From Acanthornis magna (lineage: Eukaryota; Chordata; Aves; Passeriformes; Acanthizidae): a stretch of DNA of 64,000 nt. Position 1 is the stretch's first letter, and every line of letters starts with the position of its first letter. The notes beneath the pieces are model-generated. The model did not search any database. It was not told where the DNA came from and saw only the letters and a list, made by a program, of their open reading frames with translations. The translations under genes and the position numbers were made by a program. This document shows positions 33,072-44,170 of this stretch, piece after piece. The stretch is taken from assembly GCA_036785705.1 (NCBI GenBank), contig JAWUZG010000138.1, positions 62,001 to 126,000 of the forward strand, read 5' to 3'.

Positions 33072-36000
33072 AAAGAGGGTAAAGAGATAGAGACTATTTT
33101 TTGAATTGTGATGTTATGTAGGATGAAGAGGTGGATTCCCTGAAGGGCAGGAAGAGAAGGAATTGAGGCAGCTGGAACTCCATTTATCACCAACCATCAA
33201 GGTGGCTGAGGCTCCCCTCCCACCTTTGCAGAGCACAGGACACATTTTCACTAACATCTCTATTCAACAGCTCTGCAGTGTCTTGCACGTTAGGCAAAGG
33301 ACCAATTCCTCCTGTCCAGTGGGTGCCCAGGGTGCTCAGCCAGCAGCTCAGTGCCATCCTGGAGGGACTGGGACGGGGCAGGATCTGGATACCCTGCAGG
33401 CTGTGTTGGCTTCAGTTCTCCTTGAGAACAGTCTGCACATCAGTGCTTAGGAAGAGGGATGGAGCACGAGGATCCATGCGGGGGGAAGCGATGCTCTCTC
33501 CTTCCTGAGCCCCCCTGACCCTGGGCAGCCACGAAGGAGCTGCAGCTCCATTCCCTCTGAGCAGCAGTGCCTGTCCATGCTCAGTGCTCTCCCAAAGCAG
33601 ATGAGTCCTACAGCATGGAGAACCATCCCATTCCTGTTTCAAACACCAGATATTAAATCTGAATGTCCAGCCTGGGGCCCCTGGCGCAGCCCTGGGAGCA
33701 CTCCCAGCCCCAAGGCCAGCACCAGGAGACCTGCAGAGACTGTGACCCATCTGCAGATGTTGAGGGCTGCCCAAACCAGGGCCAAGTGAGCCCACTCATG
33801 CATGACACAGGAAAACAAATGCCATCCTGCCTGCTCTCCAGAGCTCAGGGCTGGAGTCAGATCAGCTGCAGAGATGGAATATCATCCAGTCCTAATATGG
33901 TTTGTCTGTCAAGCATTTCTGAGATAATCACAGCCTGGAGTTCTCTGAGTGGGATGGGACAATCAGATCAGAGGACAACAAGTAGGGCAGCAGTTCCCTG
34001 AGCTGACCCTGTACCTTCCCTTGACAAGAATGAGCTGTGGTCTCTCCTCACTCCCAGCTTTGTAGGGCCCTGGGAGCACTGAGGCAGCTCAGCCTTGCTG
34101 CTCCCCGTGCCACCATCACCTCACAAAGTGCCCCTGCTCACCCCAATTCACCCCATCCCTGATGGGCATGGAATGAGCTCCTGTCACACACCTCCCTGGG
34201 AGCACAGGGACCTCAGCCCCAAAGGGGACCCCACACTGTGGGGACCAGCCCCTGACCATACCAGTCTAGGGGTGCAGTTTGGCCCCCTGTGCCCCACCAC
34301 ACTCCCATGTGGACCCCAGAGCACCTCCCATCACCCCATAACAAGATTTGGATCTCATAGGAGTCCAAAAAACGTAACTTGTGTAGGAGCAGAAGTGAAC
34401 TGGGGCATCTTGAGAGCATCCCTGTAATAGCAAGGTGGGAATATCAGGGTTGCTTCCCCTGCCCTGGACAGTGACACAATTTGGGCCAGGAAAACAACAG
34501 ACATGGTGACTGGGGCTGACCCTCTCCATCCCCTTTCAGCATCACCCCTTGAATTGTCCATGGAACTGTGTGGGGGAAAAGCAGAGCAGCTATAAATCCC
34601 AGATTTGTGTAAGGGATCCTGGATGAGGGAAAGCAAACTGGAGATTTCAGCCTCCAGAGTTTCAGTTCCACAAGAAAGCAGCCAAGTGCAAAGCCATACC
34701 AACTCCAGAAGGACAACTAAAGTTTCAGATTGCAAAAAAAAAAAAAAAAAAACAGGAAGAAAGGAGACCAAAATTCAAAAAACCCTCAGTGAAGCCTCCA
34801 AATGCGTTGGCTGAGTTTGGGTGGCTCTTTCACTGGTGGGGACAGACAGCAGGAAGAGTGGAGAAAGCAACTGGGGACGAGCTGGGAATTGAATATCACA
34901 TTTGCATGTGTCCAAGACCATGAGTGTTGAAACAGAGGGATTTAAATGCAACTTTCCTAGGAAAAAAGAGACGACCAGGGGACTGCCATGCCTCACCAAT
35001 GCTCTTCCTCAGGACCTGCTGCCATTCCTGTGTGTTCCTGGCCACCAGCACAGCTTCAGGAGGACTTCACCTCAGCACGATGCTGCAAATCCTTTCTCTC
35101 CTCTGGGTTGATCCCAAAGTCAGGGCAGTTTCTCAAGAGCTAATTGGAATTTCTGTGTGACCACAAGAACATCTGCAGTGGAGACTCCAAAGATGGACGC
35201 AGTACTGTGACTACTTGTGGGTGTTACAGGGTCTGGAGATGAGTAAACCCTGTCAGGCAAACAGGAATCACATCTGATCCTGAGCCTGCACGTTTTTAGA
35301 CCTGACCCAGACCAAGAATGCAGACACATTCATGAGATTCTTTTCTTTTATCAATCTTGGCTGCATTTGTACACATTTTTCCCTACAAGGAGGGAGCAGC
35401 ACTTACTAGATTTTTAAAATGTTTTACCTAGACAAAGGTACACACCCAGCTCAGAGCAGGAAGCCCTTGGCTGCTGGCAAACCTGGACTCAGAAGTGCCC
35501 AGGCAGAGGTGGAACATGCCAGAGGGCCCTGCACAGACCTGGGAAGGCAGCAGACAGCTGGTGGAGGCACAGCTGGAGCGGGGCACAGCTCAGTTCAAGA
35601 CACACAAGAAATTTTACTGTTTCCGTGAGGTTTGAATCAGTAACCAAACACAATTAAATTCACGTAGCACTGGCATAAATCCTCACATCAAAGGAGAGAA
35701 GAAGTCTCTTTTGCCCTGTATTTAATAGAATAATTATGGTTATTGCCTGTGCAGTAACTTCAGAAGGCTCCCATGCAGAACTCCAGCCATGGTGCGGTGG
35801 ATGTTGTCTGAATGATTAAACAGACCTGTTTCATATTTTAGAGAACTCCTGTCTTCACCTAGAATTGACTGTGCAGCTCCTGCTCCTGTTACAAATCACA
35901 GGGGCTGCCACTCCTGTCTGCAGCTCTGGCAGCATCAGACAACCATCAAAACCCCTGAAACTCAGAGCACTGGGAGATGAGTGAGTACAATGATCCTTGC

Positions 36001-37869
36001 TTTAAAGAGGAGGAAATAAGGGGAACAGAAGCAGCAAAATGTGACCACCAACAGCCCTCTGAGCCAGGGCTGTGAACCTGACACTGCTCAGTGTCCACAC
36101 TGCTCCCAGCCACCCCTCCAGACACCTCCTCTAATGACTCCAGCAGGACACAGACGTATGGGAGTCCAGCTTCCCCTAATGGCAGCCCCATGGGCACCGA
36201 GATTTCCTGATGAATGAAATTACCAGTTTAATGTTTTTCAAAAGGTTTAAGTGTCACAAAAGGAAGTATCAAATTGGGATCCACAGGCCCAGAAAACTGA
36301 TGGATTACCCAGATGGATTACCCTTCCTCCATCCTACTTCTTCTTCCTTTCCCTGGGTTGGGTCAACACCAACCCCAGTGGCCCTTTGGTGACAGACGAG
36401 TGACAGGACTGTGGCAGTTCCAGTGCAGGTGCCTGGAGAGAGACCTGCACACACCTACCATGTGCTGAGCAGAGGCACCCATGTCCCCATCAGCATCCCT
36501 GCACTCCCCAGTCCTTTGGGCCACATGGAGGCAGTAGGAAAGGGATTCAAGGACAGCAGCAGGTTGTCCCTGCTCTGCCTGGGAGGAGGACAATGCCACA
36601 TCAATGACCAGAGGGAGCAAACAAAGCACTTTGCCAAAGGCTTCACTCTCGGTGCTCACCCAGGGACTGTTCCTGCTCTCTGGAGTCACACAGGGAAGCT
36701 GGATCTTCCTCAGAAGACAGCCTGAGAAGCAGCTCTCATCCCATGCTTTTCCAAAGATTTCTAGGGGCCAAACACAAAATGTAAAGTTAGAGCAAAACAT
36801 GTACATTTGAGAGTGTTTGGGCTGGGGTTTCTCAGCCAGCTCTTGTTAGAGCTGCTAACATAAAATCTATTTTCATTGTAAAATCCAGTTTCCACATGAG
36901 GAATTGCTCCTAAGCTGAGTCCTTACCCCACCCAAAAGCCTTTCCCTGAGCAGGGCCCTGCTTTGCCCACCAGCTGCCCCACTGTGGGGACAGGCAGAGC
37001 CAGAGCTCACCAAGATGTGCAGGTGCTACCACAGCCACTCTGGGCAGCTGGAGCCAAGCTGGGGTCCCACCGCAGGACAAGACCTCAGACACAAGATGTA
37101 CCCCAAGGCACCCGGACTGCAGAGTGTGGATGGCTGAGAACACAGGAGCAATGTGTGAATATCCAGGGAGAGAGGCAGAGGAGGGAAGAGCACTCGGTGA
37201 CAACGATGCAGGGTGGGTGAGCCAGGGCCAGCTGCTGGGCCAGCTGCTGTTTTCTCCCAGGAGCCCTGTGCTGGGAAGCATCCCCTGCCCCCTGGGGGTG
37301 CCCAGCCAAGCCAGGGAAGCGGGCAGGGGGCCTGCCAGGCATCTCCCACACACCTGAGCACCTGGGAGAGCTGAGTGCTCCTCGCTTCCCCCTGGAATAA
37401 ATCAGGAGGTTTCCCCACAGTCCAGAGAGATAACACAGGAAACTGGGAGGAAGAGCAATCCCATCGTGTGCAAGCAAGCAGCACAACATTCAGCTGTTCA
37501 CAAGACAATCCAGAGTTCAGCTTCAGCATTTCCCAGCACCAGCCCCATCCAAACACTGCTCTGTTTCAAGGTGCTGGGTTCAGCTCACTCTGTCTTTGAG
37601 TATTGCTGGGGAAAGAGAACCATCCAAACCCGAACAACTCAGGTAAGATTCTGGATCTTGTTACTGCCAGCCTGAAACATCTCAAATGCTGTGGTGTGTG
37701 ATACCACTGCACAGATTCATCTGTTAATATGCCATCCAACCCAAATAAACTTCAGCTTCGCTTTGGAATTGATCTCCAAATGAAGGAGCTCTGCTGTTTC
37801 CCTGGGCAGCCCACCCTCCCGCAGGAATTCGAACCTCCCACAGGATTTTAACCCTCCCTGGCCCACCCT
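33072..37869. other. Intergenic DNA, no gene seen
   Basis: No supported exon or recognised mobile element. It includes a 19-base A run (34,734-34,752). Open frames are short and lack conserved motifs. Confidence 0.45.
34734..34752. repeat. Poly-A run, 19 bases
   Basis: A pure A tract preceded by CAGATTGC. No recognisable retroposed gene upstream. Confidence 0.95.
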
Positions 37870-38250
37870 CCTTCCCCAGCCGTGACAGTTTTCTCGGGCA
37901 GCGTTAGGAATTTGCCCTCTCGCGTGCGGTGTACGGAGGATGGCTTTGCCTTTCACCCTTTCTGGGTGAAACAACCTGAACCTGTGTCAGCCCTATGCGG
38001 GCAGGGGGAGGCAGCTGAACGAGCCACGGTTATCAAACCCTGCTTCTTTAAACAGGCTCTTCACTGGCTGCAGCCAAAGCCACGCTATGCCTAACGTCAC
38101 CGGGGAGCAAAAATAGCCGGCACGAGTGGAGGGAGGGGAATGTGAGTATTAAGAGCGCCCAGATTTCAAACATACTTGGCTTGGCAGCACGCTCCCTTCC
38201 CGCCCCTGCTGCTCCAGATGCGACAGAGCACCGGGATCTCTCACTCTCTG
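37870..38250 (+). promoter_or_regulatory. CpG cluster with a CRE-like site; candidate UTS2R promoter or first-exon region
   Basis: About 15 CpGs fall in roughly 240 bases (37,880-38,120), whereas flanking DNA is CpG-poor. It contains a CRE-like TAACGTCA (38,092-38,099), a nearby CAAAAATAG stretch resembling a MEF2 site, and a TATTAAGAG TATA-like motif near 38,146. It lies about 2.9 kb upstream of the UTS2R ORF, and that ORF has a splice acceptor in front of it, so a leader exon somewhere upstream is expected. Orientation and gene assignment are inferences. Confidence 0.35.
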
Positions 38251-40840
38251 CCCATGAAGAAGGATTCTCTTCTTTCTTTTTTTCCTCGTTTTCTGTTTTT
38301 CTTTCTTTAAGTTTCAGCTTTGATACTACTAGACCGATTTTTATTTTCTCTCTTGTAAGAAACTTCATCTCCCGGATTTAAAAGCAAGGTTTGAGCAGGA
38401 GATATTAATTTCTGTTTACAGCCGTAAATACGCACGGTACTCCTGTGGGATGATATCGTAGAGGGAAAGGCAAGACTGGCTGGGAAAATCGCTTGGACCG
38501 TAAGATGCTTGAATGGCTACTTGGAATAACGAGCTCTCTATTGTGTGTGCATGTGTGTGAGTGTGTGTTTGTTTACGAGTGCAGCAACAATGGGAACTTT
38601 AAAATGATGCGTTTCCCATTCAGCTTAATTTTCCTCCTCTAGCTCTGTCTGCAGAGGGGTGAAAGTGTCTGAATGGAATCAGTGGTGTAGGAATTTTATG
38701 AATGGAGCAAAAGGCAGGTTCAGCAGAAGAGGAGCAGAGCAGGGAGGTGCAGTGGGCTCAGCTCTGCTGTCCGGCAGGAGCTGTCACTCCAGAGGACTGC
38801 ACAGACAGGCACCAGCATGGCACAAATCTGCTACAAGGCTCTGGGACACCCACCGACGCAGCTGCAAGGAGGCAGCTCCTGAGCCATGAATATGCTCCTG
38901 AAAATGAGCTATCACCAACACACGGAGCCGATAGCTGCATGTGGGACCAGCTCCAGGCTCCGCTGGAGCATCCCATGCAGAGCCGCTCGTTTCTGAGCGA
39001 GGGTGCAATGATTGTGTGGCAGAGGAGCAGCACAGCTCCTGGAGCAGCCGTGTCTCCTTCAGGGGAGACTCTTTCACTGCCAGCACTGCTGGTACACAAA
39101 CATCGATAGAGGGGACAACGAGGGAGCAGCACAGACTGGCTAGACCTGCCCTACAGCAGGAGGGGACTGCACCGCACAGCACGAGCAGGATGAGGCAGAT
39201 TTGGGCTTGCAAGGTCCAAGAAATGCACCTTGATGCTGGTGAAGCTGCTGAGGGCCAGCCCAGAGCATCACTGTCCTGAAGGAGCACTGAGCACTGCAGA
39301 ACCATGTTCATCTCTCCCACTTGGATGCCTCTTCTCAAGTGACTGGGGTGGGAGATGGGCTCTGTGTGCTTCTCTTTTTTTTTGCACTTCTATCCCAGTT
39401 GCTATCCCAGTTTTCCCACTTCTATCCCAGGAAAAAGTCTCCCTCTGTACTGGATTGTCCTCTCTTATACAGAGTTTTTTTTGACTTCTCTGTAGCACCC
39501 ATCACCTTCAGCAGGTGGTAATGGGGAGAAGGTGAGGGCAAGTCATGAAGAGGATGAAAATTGTCCATCCTCAGGTGCCACAGGGGTCACTGTCAAGGTG
39601 ACACCAGGGCAGCAAGAACTGTACCTGGAACTGTAATCTTCCTGCCAAGGAGATAGTCGGGGGAAAAGAGGCAAAGGGAACAGAGCTGATGTGGAGGCAA
39701 AGGGACACATAACTAACTGGGAACAGCTGGAAATTCCCAGGATAAAACAAATCCAACCTGTCCAGTGGAACGAGGCAGAGGGGAGTCTTTGCCTGCTGAG
39801 CCCTACAAGGACAAGGCAGTCCAGCATGCCTCCCCTCAGCATTTTCCAAAGAAAGAGAGACAATCCAAGTGCTGTAAAACACACAGTGCAAATGCACTCC
39901 TGTGTGCAGTGACCTTTAGGATGGCACGGGCTTTTGGTATGCCTTAAAGTATGAGCATTTTAGCTACATCTTCAGCATTTCTCTGAGGTAGGTTTGATCT
40001 CCTTTGCCTATGCCCAGAATGAATTTGAAGCAGCACAGTCCTATTTGTGCAGCACTGAGTCTGAGCTAACCAGAGGCTCCCATGCACAGAATTTCCTCTC
40101 AGGTTGCAGAGCAGCCTCACACCTCACTGCTCAAGGCCGTTCAGGCAGGTTCACGCCCAGCTCTGGCTGAAATAGATCTCTTTTACAGACACATGGAAAT
40201 CGGTGGGATCACACTGGACAGAGAGCATGAAAAACCCTGTGTTTATAGATGTATAAAACTCACAGGGAAACCTACACTTTGCTTTATAAAGTGCCTTTTT
40301 TTCCACCACTCAAATACTGTTTGAAATTGCAGGACAGAGGAGGAGCTCCTCATTCAAGGGAAGCTGCTCTCTGAAAACACTGCAGGAATGCTGGACAGGA
40401 CTTTGAGTGCATCACTAACACAGAACAGACAATTTGGCTGCAAATTATAAATCTGAAGTTTGTTTTCCCTTTTTAGGGGTCTTCCGCTCCTTCAGAGTTA
40501 AGAATGTTGCAAAGAGGTTTAAGCAATCATGCTGACAGCTCCGCAAATCATTGTTATGAATTTCGGAAGGATTATTTTTTTTTCCTCCAACCCCAAACTA
40601 AGGATTGCAGTAAGTGGTTCCAGTGATCCACAAAATCTTTTTTGTCTTTTTTCCATGGGCACACCTCACAGCTGGGCTCTTGTAATGAGAGCACAAGCCT
40701 TACACGAGTGGCCTCAGTGCCAAAGACCTTTGGTACATGCAGGCAGTGCAGATACATGCTCCGGGACGGGGAACTTCTAAATGATCATTTGTGTTGCTCT
40801 AGCAGATTTCTAATATGTGATTTTGATGTCTTTCCTCTAG
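38251..40840. other. Presumed leader intron or upstream flank of UTS2R
   Basis: Begins with a pyrimidine-rich run (38,265-38,310) and a TG-rich microsatellite (38,541-38,574). Possible donors (GTAAGA near 38,356 and 38,500) cannot be confirmed. A short triplication of CTATCCCAG lies at about 39,389-39,430. No coding exon seen. Confidence 0.4.
38541..38574. repeat. Imperfect TG dinucleotide repeat
   Basis: TGTGTGTGCATGTGTGTGAG-type repeat, broken by CA and A, ending in GTTTGTTTAC. Confidence 0.85.
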
Positions 40841-40981
40841 TGGAGAATGCAGATTGTCCTTGGATGAGACTCCACTAAGAAATGGTTCAGCATCTCCCAG
40901 CAGCCGCATTTCTTGGAGCAGGAAGAGCCCGCTCAGACCCCTGTGACATGAGCAAAGCCTCTGGCATTTAGACCCAGGAGG
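40841..40981 (+). promoter_or_regulatory. UTS2R: UTS2R 5' leader with splice acceptor and overlapping upstream ORFs
   Basis: TTTCCTCTAG at 40,831-40,840 after a T-rich run is a good acceptor, so the coding exon probably starts at 40,841. The leader has several upstream ATGs. One at 40,882 (G at -3 and G at +4, a good context) opens a 29-codon frame ending in TAG at 40,969-40,971, ten bases before the receptor ATG. A second ATG at 40,948 is in the same frame. Two shorter ones begin at 40,847 and 40,864. This arrangement is typical of translational damping of GPCR mRNAs; the effect here is inferred. Confidence 0.55.
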
Positions 40982-42130
40982 ATGTCCCTAAGTGACGAGC
41001 TGGAGAGCCTCTTCTCTGCCACCCCCTACATGGTGACAGACACGAGTGAGGACAACCTGTTCAGAATCAGGCCCAATGTCTCCGACAATGCCACCGCGGT
41101 GGGCGCGTCGGCCACCGGGTCCACGGAGGACATGATTGCCATCTGCACCATCGGGACAATCCTCTCGCTCATGTGCGTGGTTGGGGTGACAGGCAACGTC
41201 TACACCTTGCTGGTGATGTGCCATTACCTGCGCTCCTCTGCCTCCATGTACATCTACATCATCAACCTGGCGCTGGCCGACCTGCTCTACCTCCTCACCA
41301 TCCCCTTCATCGTCGGCACCTACTTCATCCAGAAGTGGTATTTTGGGGACATTGGCTGCCGCATCCTCTTCAGCCTAGACTTCCTCACCATGCATGCCAG
41401 CATCTTCACGCTCACGGTCATGAGCACGGAGCGCTACTTTGCTGTGCTGAAGCCGCTGGACACGGTGAAGAGGTCCAAGAGCTACCGCAAGGCCATCGCT
41501 GTGGTGATCTGGCTGGTGTCACTGCTGCTCACCCTCCCCATGCTCATCATGATCCAGCTGGTGCAGAGGGACAACAAAAGCATCTGCCTGCCCACCTGGA
41601 GCAAGCTGTCCTACAGAGTCTATCTCACCATCCTCTTTGGCACCAGCATCGTGGGCCCGGGGGTGATCATTGGCTACCTTTACATCCGCCTGGCGAGGAT
41701 TTATTGGGTGTCACAGACTGCATCCTTCAAGCAGACCAAGCGGCTGCCCAACCAGAAGGTGCTCTATCTAATCTTCACCATAGTGTTGGTCTTCTGGGCT
41801 TGCTTCTTGCCTTTCTGGATATGGCAGCTCCTCTTCCAGTATTATGAATCCTTCCCTTTGTCTCCCAAGGTGATGAAGAACATTAATTACTTGACAACCT
41901 GCCTGACCTACAGCAACAGCTGCATCAACCCCTTCCTCTACACCCTGCTCACCAAAAACTACCGGGAGTACCTGAAGAACAGGCAGCGCTCCCTCAGCAG
42001 CAGCAGTGGGTACTTCCAGAGGAGGAATCGCTTTCAGAGGATCTCAGGGAGATCCCTGTCCACGAGCAGCCAGCACTGCACAGAGACTTACGTCCTTGCT
42101 CACGCTCCTTTGGGAAACAGCAGTGCCTGA
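40982..42130 (+). CDS. UTS2R: Urotensin II receptor (class A GPCR), single coding exon, 382 aa
   Basis: A plasma-membrane receptor for the cyclic peptides urotensin II and urotensin II-related peptide, in a family that couples mainly to Gq and controls vascular and other smooth-muscle tone. Seen in the sequence: N-glycosylation sites at Asn32 and Asn36; seven hydrophobic segments; GN in TM1 (71-72); LALAD with Asp100 (2.50); Cys126 and Cys202 for the TM3-ECL2 disulfide; Asp133 (3.32), the residue that pairs with the ligand lysine in this family; ERY at 150-152; Pro226 (5.50); FWACFLPFW with Pro277 (6.50); NPFLY at 316-320; a Ser/Arg-rich tail. Near-identity with the human receptor in [17 protein letters not shown] and NYLTTCLTY supports the name. 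Length is close to the mammalian 389. The start has A at -3. Vertebrates have several UTS2R paralogues, and I cannot say which this is. No disabling change is visible. Confidence 0.96.
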   Translation: MSLSDELESLFSATPYMVTDTSEDNLFRIRPNVSDNATAVGASATGSTEDMIAICTIGTILSLMCVVGVTGNVYTLLVMCHYLRSSASMYIYIINLALADLLYLLTIPFIVGTYFIQKWYFGDIGCRILFSLDFLTMHASIFTLTVMSTERYFAVLKPLDTVKRSKSYRKAIAVVIWLVSLLLTLPMLIMIQLVQRDNKSICLPTWSKLSYRVYLTILFGTSIVGPGVIIGYLYIRLARIYWVSQTASFKQTKRLPNQKVLYLIFTIVLVFWACFLPFWIWQLLFQYYESFPLSPKVMKNINYLTTCLTYSNSCINPFLYTLLTKNYREYLKNRQRSLSSSSGYFQRRNRFQRISGRSLSTSSQHCTETYVLAHAPLGNSSA

Positions 42131-42570
42131 AGGTAAAATATATCTCCAAGAACAATCAATATTGACTTCAATGTTGCTTTGATTTAAAGTGTACATTGTA
42201 AAGGCGAAGCCTTGGCAGACCCATAATGTGCACACATTTAGTCCAGAGGCTGTGCCGTGTGTCTGTTCTCATTTCTCCAGTGCCACTGATTTGATGCTAG
42301 CAGCACTCAGCTGAACATCTATCTAAATAGCCTTTCACTTTTTATCTTTATATTTTATAGTGTATGTCTCCTCAAGTAGCCATCAATAATGAAAGCCTAT
42401 AACACGGCCATGATTTTTAATAGTATCAGCTGTCTCACAACATTTAAAATTATGTTACCACATGAACGGCTGTAGTTTGCTCTTTTTTTTCTTTAGCAGT
42501 AGTGCTAAATTTGTAGTTGTATGAGGACTGAAAACAATGAAATAAAGAAAAAGCAGCTGATATTTGTGAC
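42131..42570 (+). terminator. UTS2R: UTS2R 3' UTR with poly(A) signal AATAAA at 42,541-42,546
   Basis: The first AATAAA after the stop codon is at 42,541, followed by a GT-containing stretch (GATATTTGTGACACG) that fits a cleavage region near 42,560-42,570. The 3' UTR would be about 430 bases and AT-rich. Confidence 0.7.
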
Positions 42571-43957
42571 ACGCCACGCGGTTTGCATTTGGGCTAGGAC
42601 TGGACAATGTGGATGAGGCATATCCAGGGTTGCTTGTCCTGGTTCAGGTCATACATTTATCCTGCACTCGTGTGCATGCCCTGGGCTGCACTCTCCAGTC
42701 ACACAGGTGTGTGCAGTGCAGCTACACCTCGGTTCGTGTCAGCAGCACAGGCTTCCCATGGCAGTGCCACAGACAGGGAACACTCAGCATCCCCTGCTGC
42801 ACTGACCCCAAACAGCCATGTGGAACAGCACCATCTGTCCTGGGCAACCACAGCCACCCTCTGCCCTCCTCCAAGGAGGAATTGGGAACCTCTGATGTTG
42901 TTATCCTCAGGGCATCCACTGGCAAATTACAATATCCAGCCTGAAGCACCAGACCTCCACTGCCAAGTTTGGGAGGAAAGGAGAGAGGGAGAGGAGGGGG
43001 TTGAGGAGATGTGATTTTCCTCAGGCAAAGCAATGATCTCTGAAGTGCTTAATATTCCCAATTATAAAAGTCCTGGTTCTCAGTTAGGGAGACAACTTGT
43101 TCCCTTCACTGGAGGTGATTTTGCCTTTCTGCTACAGAAAACAAATGCAGTCCTGCCTACACCAAGAACACAATGCCTGTCTTGGCTTTCACAAATGATA
43201 AGGCATCATTAGTATAAATATATAATCCGTGATGTCTGGCCCTACTCCAGTGAGTCTAAAAGTGCCTTCCCTGGGATGCTGCCAACATCCGTACAGGAGT
43301 GCTCTGCTTGCCTCAGCCCTCCTATCTCATTAGCAGGGACACAAGGATGCAATGCCAACACAACCCTCAGCAAGGCACAGAATCAGAACCAAATGAACGC
43401 TGAGCAGTGAGCACAGAACTGCAGTGTGGTACCCGTTTGGCAGTGAGCTCTGTTTGCTTAGACTGAACCTGAATTCAGGATTTAACCCTCTATTCCTCTT
43501 CAAGGCATTTCAATGGTCATTTCTCATGGGGACAGGGCAAGCTCTGCTTGCAGCCTCTCACTTGGAAAATTTTCTCTTCCACGCATGGGCTTGAAGTTTG
43601 TTATGAATGGGGAAGATTCCCTCTGTGAGAGAGGGCTCTGGCTCATGCAGTTCTGATGGTGAGCTGGTGCAGGAACTGAAGGGCCTTGCTGTGTCCCCAG
43701 TGCCCTGCACACACCCCATCCACGCTGCTCCTGGCAGTGCAGTGTGCCAGCAAGTCCCACTTCAGGATCAGCCCCTTCCTCATTCCAGAGGGCAGGAACA
43801 CCAAATATTAGGCCATTCCCTGTGCTGACAGTATTTGTTAGTTTTCAGGCCCTCTTGGATTGGAGACATAATTAGTGAAAGCCCATTAGAGAGAATAAAG
43901 CATCTTCACCCTGAGGGAGTGGGAGCATATGGGTGGAGGGGAAGAGGTTTGTTATAA
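42571..43957. other. Intergenic DNA, no gene seen
   Basis: Downstream flank of UTS2R. No coding or repeat identity recognised. Confidence 0.45.
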
Positions 43958-44170
43958 AATCATAAAGGTTGGAGGAGACGTCCGAGACTGAGTCCAGCCA
44001 TTACCCCAGCACCACCTCATTCACCACATGTCCCCTAATGTCACATACACCCACATTTTGAACATTCCATTCCATGAACCCACACATTCCACCACTTCCC
44101 TGGGCAGCCTGTTCCAACTCCTGACTACCCTTTCACAGAAAAATTTTTCTTAATACCCAATCTAAATTCC
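43958..44170 (-). mobile_element. CR1 LINE 3' fragment, minus strand
   Basis: Plus-strand order AATCATAAAGGTTGGAGGAG, then TGAGTCCAGCCATTACCCCA, CACCACATGTCCCC, CCTGGGCAGCCTGTTCCAAC and TTTTTCTTAATACCCAATCT. This is CR1 read backwards, truncated and diverged. Confidence 0.9.

Noticed and set aside
32664..33193. Two minus-strand frames encoding tandem Ile-His-Pro-Ser
   Set aside because: They are only the translation of the GGAT array in different registers, with no codon conservation or flanking coding sequence.
41173..41847. 224-codon frame overlapping UTS2R
   Set aside because: It is the shifted reading of the GC-rich receptor gene. The receptor frame fully explains the region.
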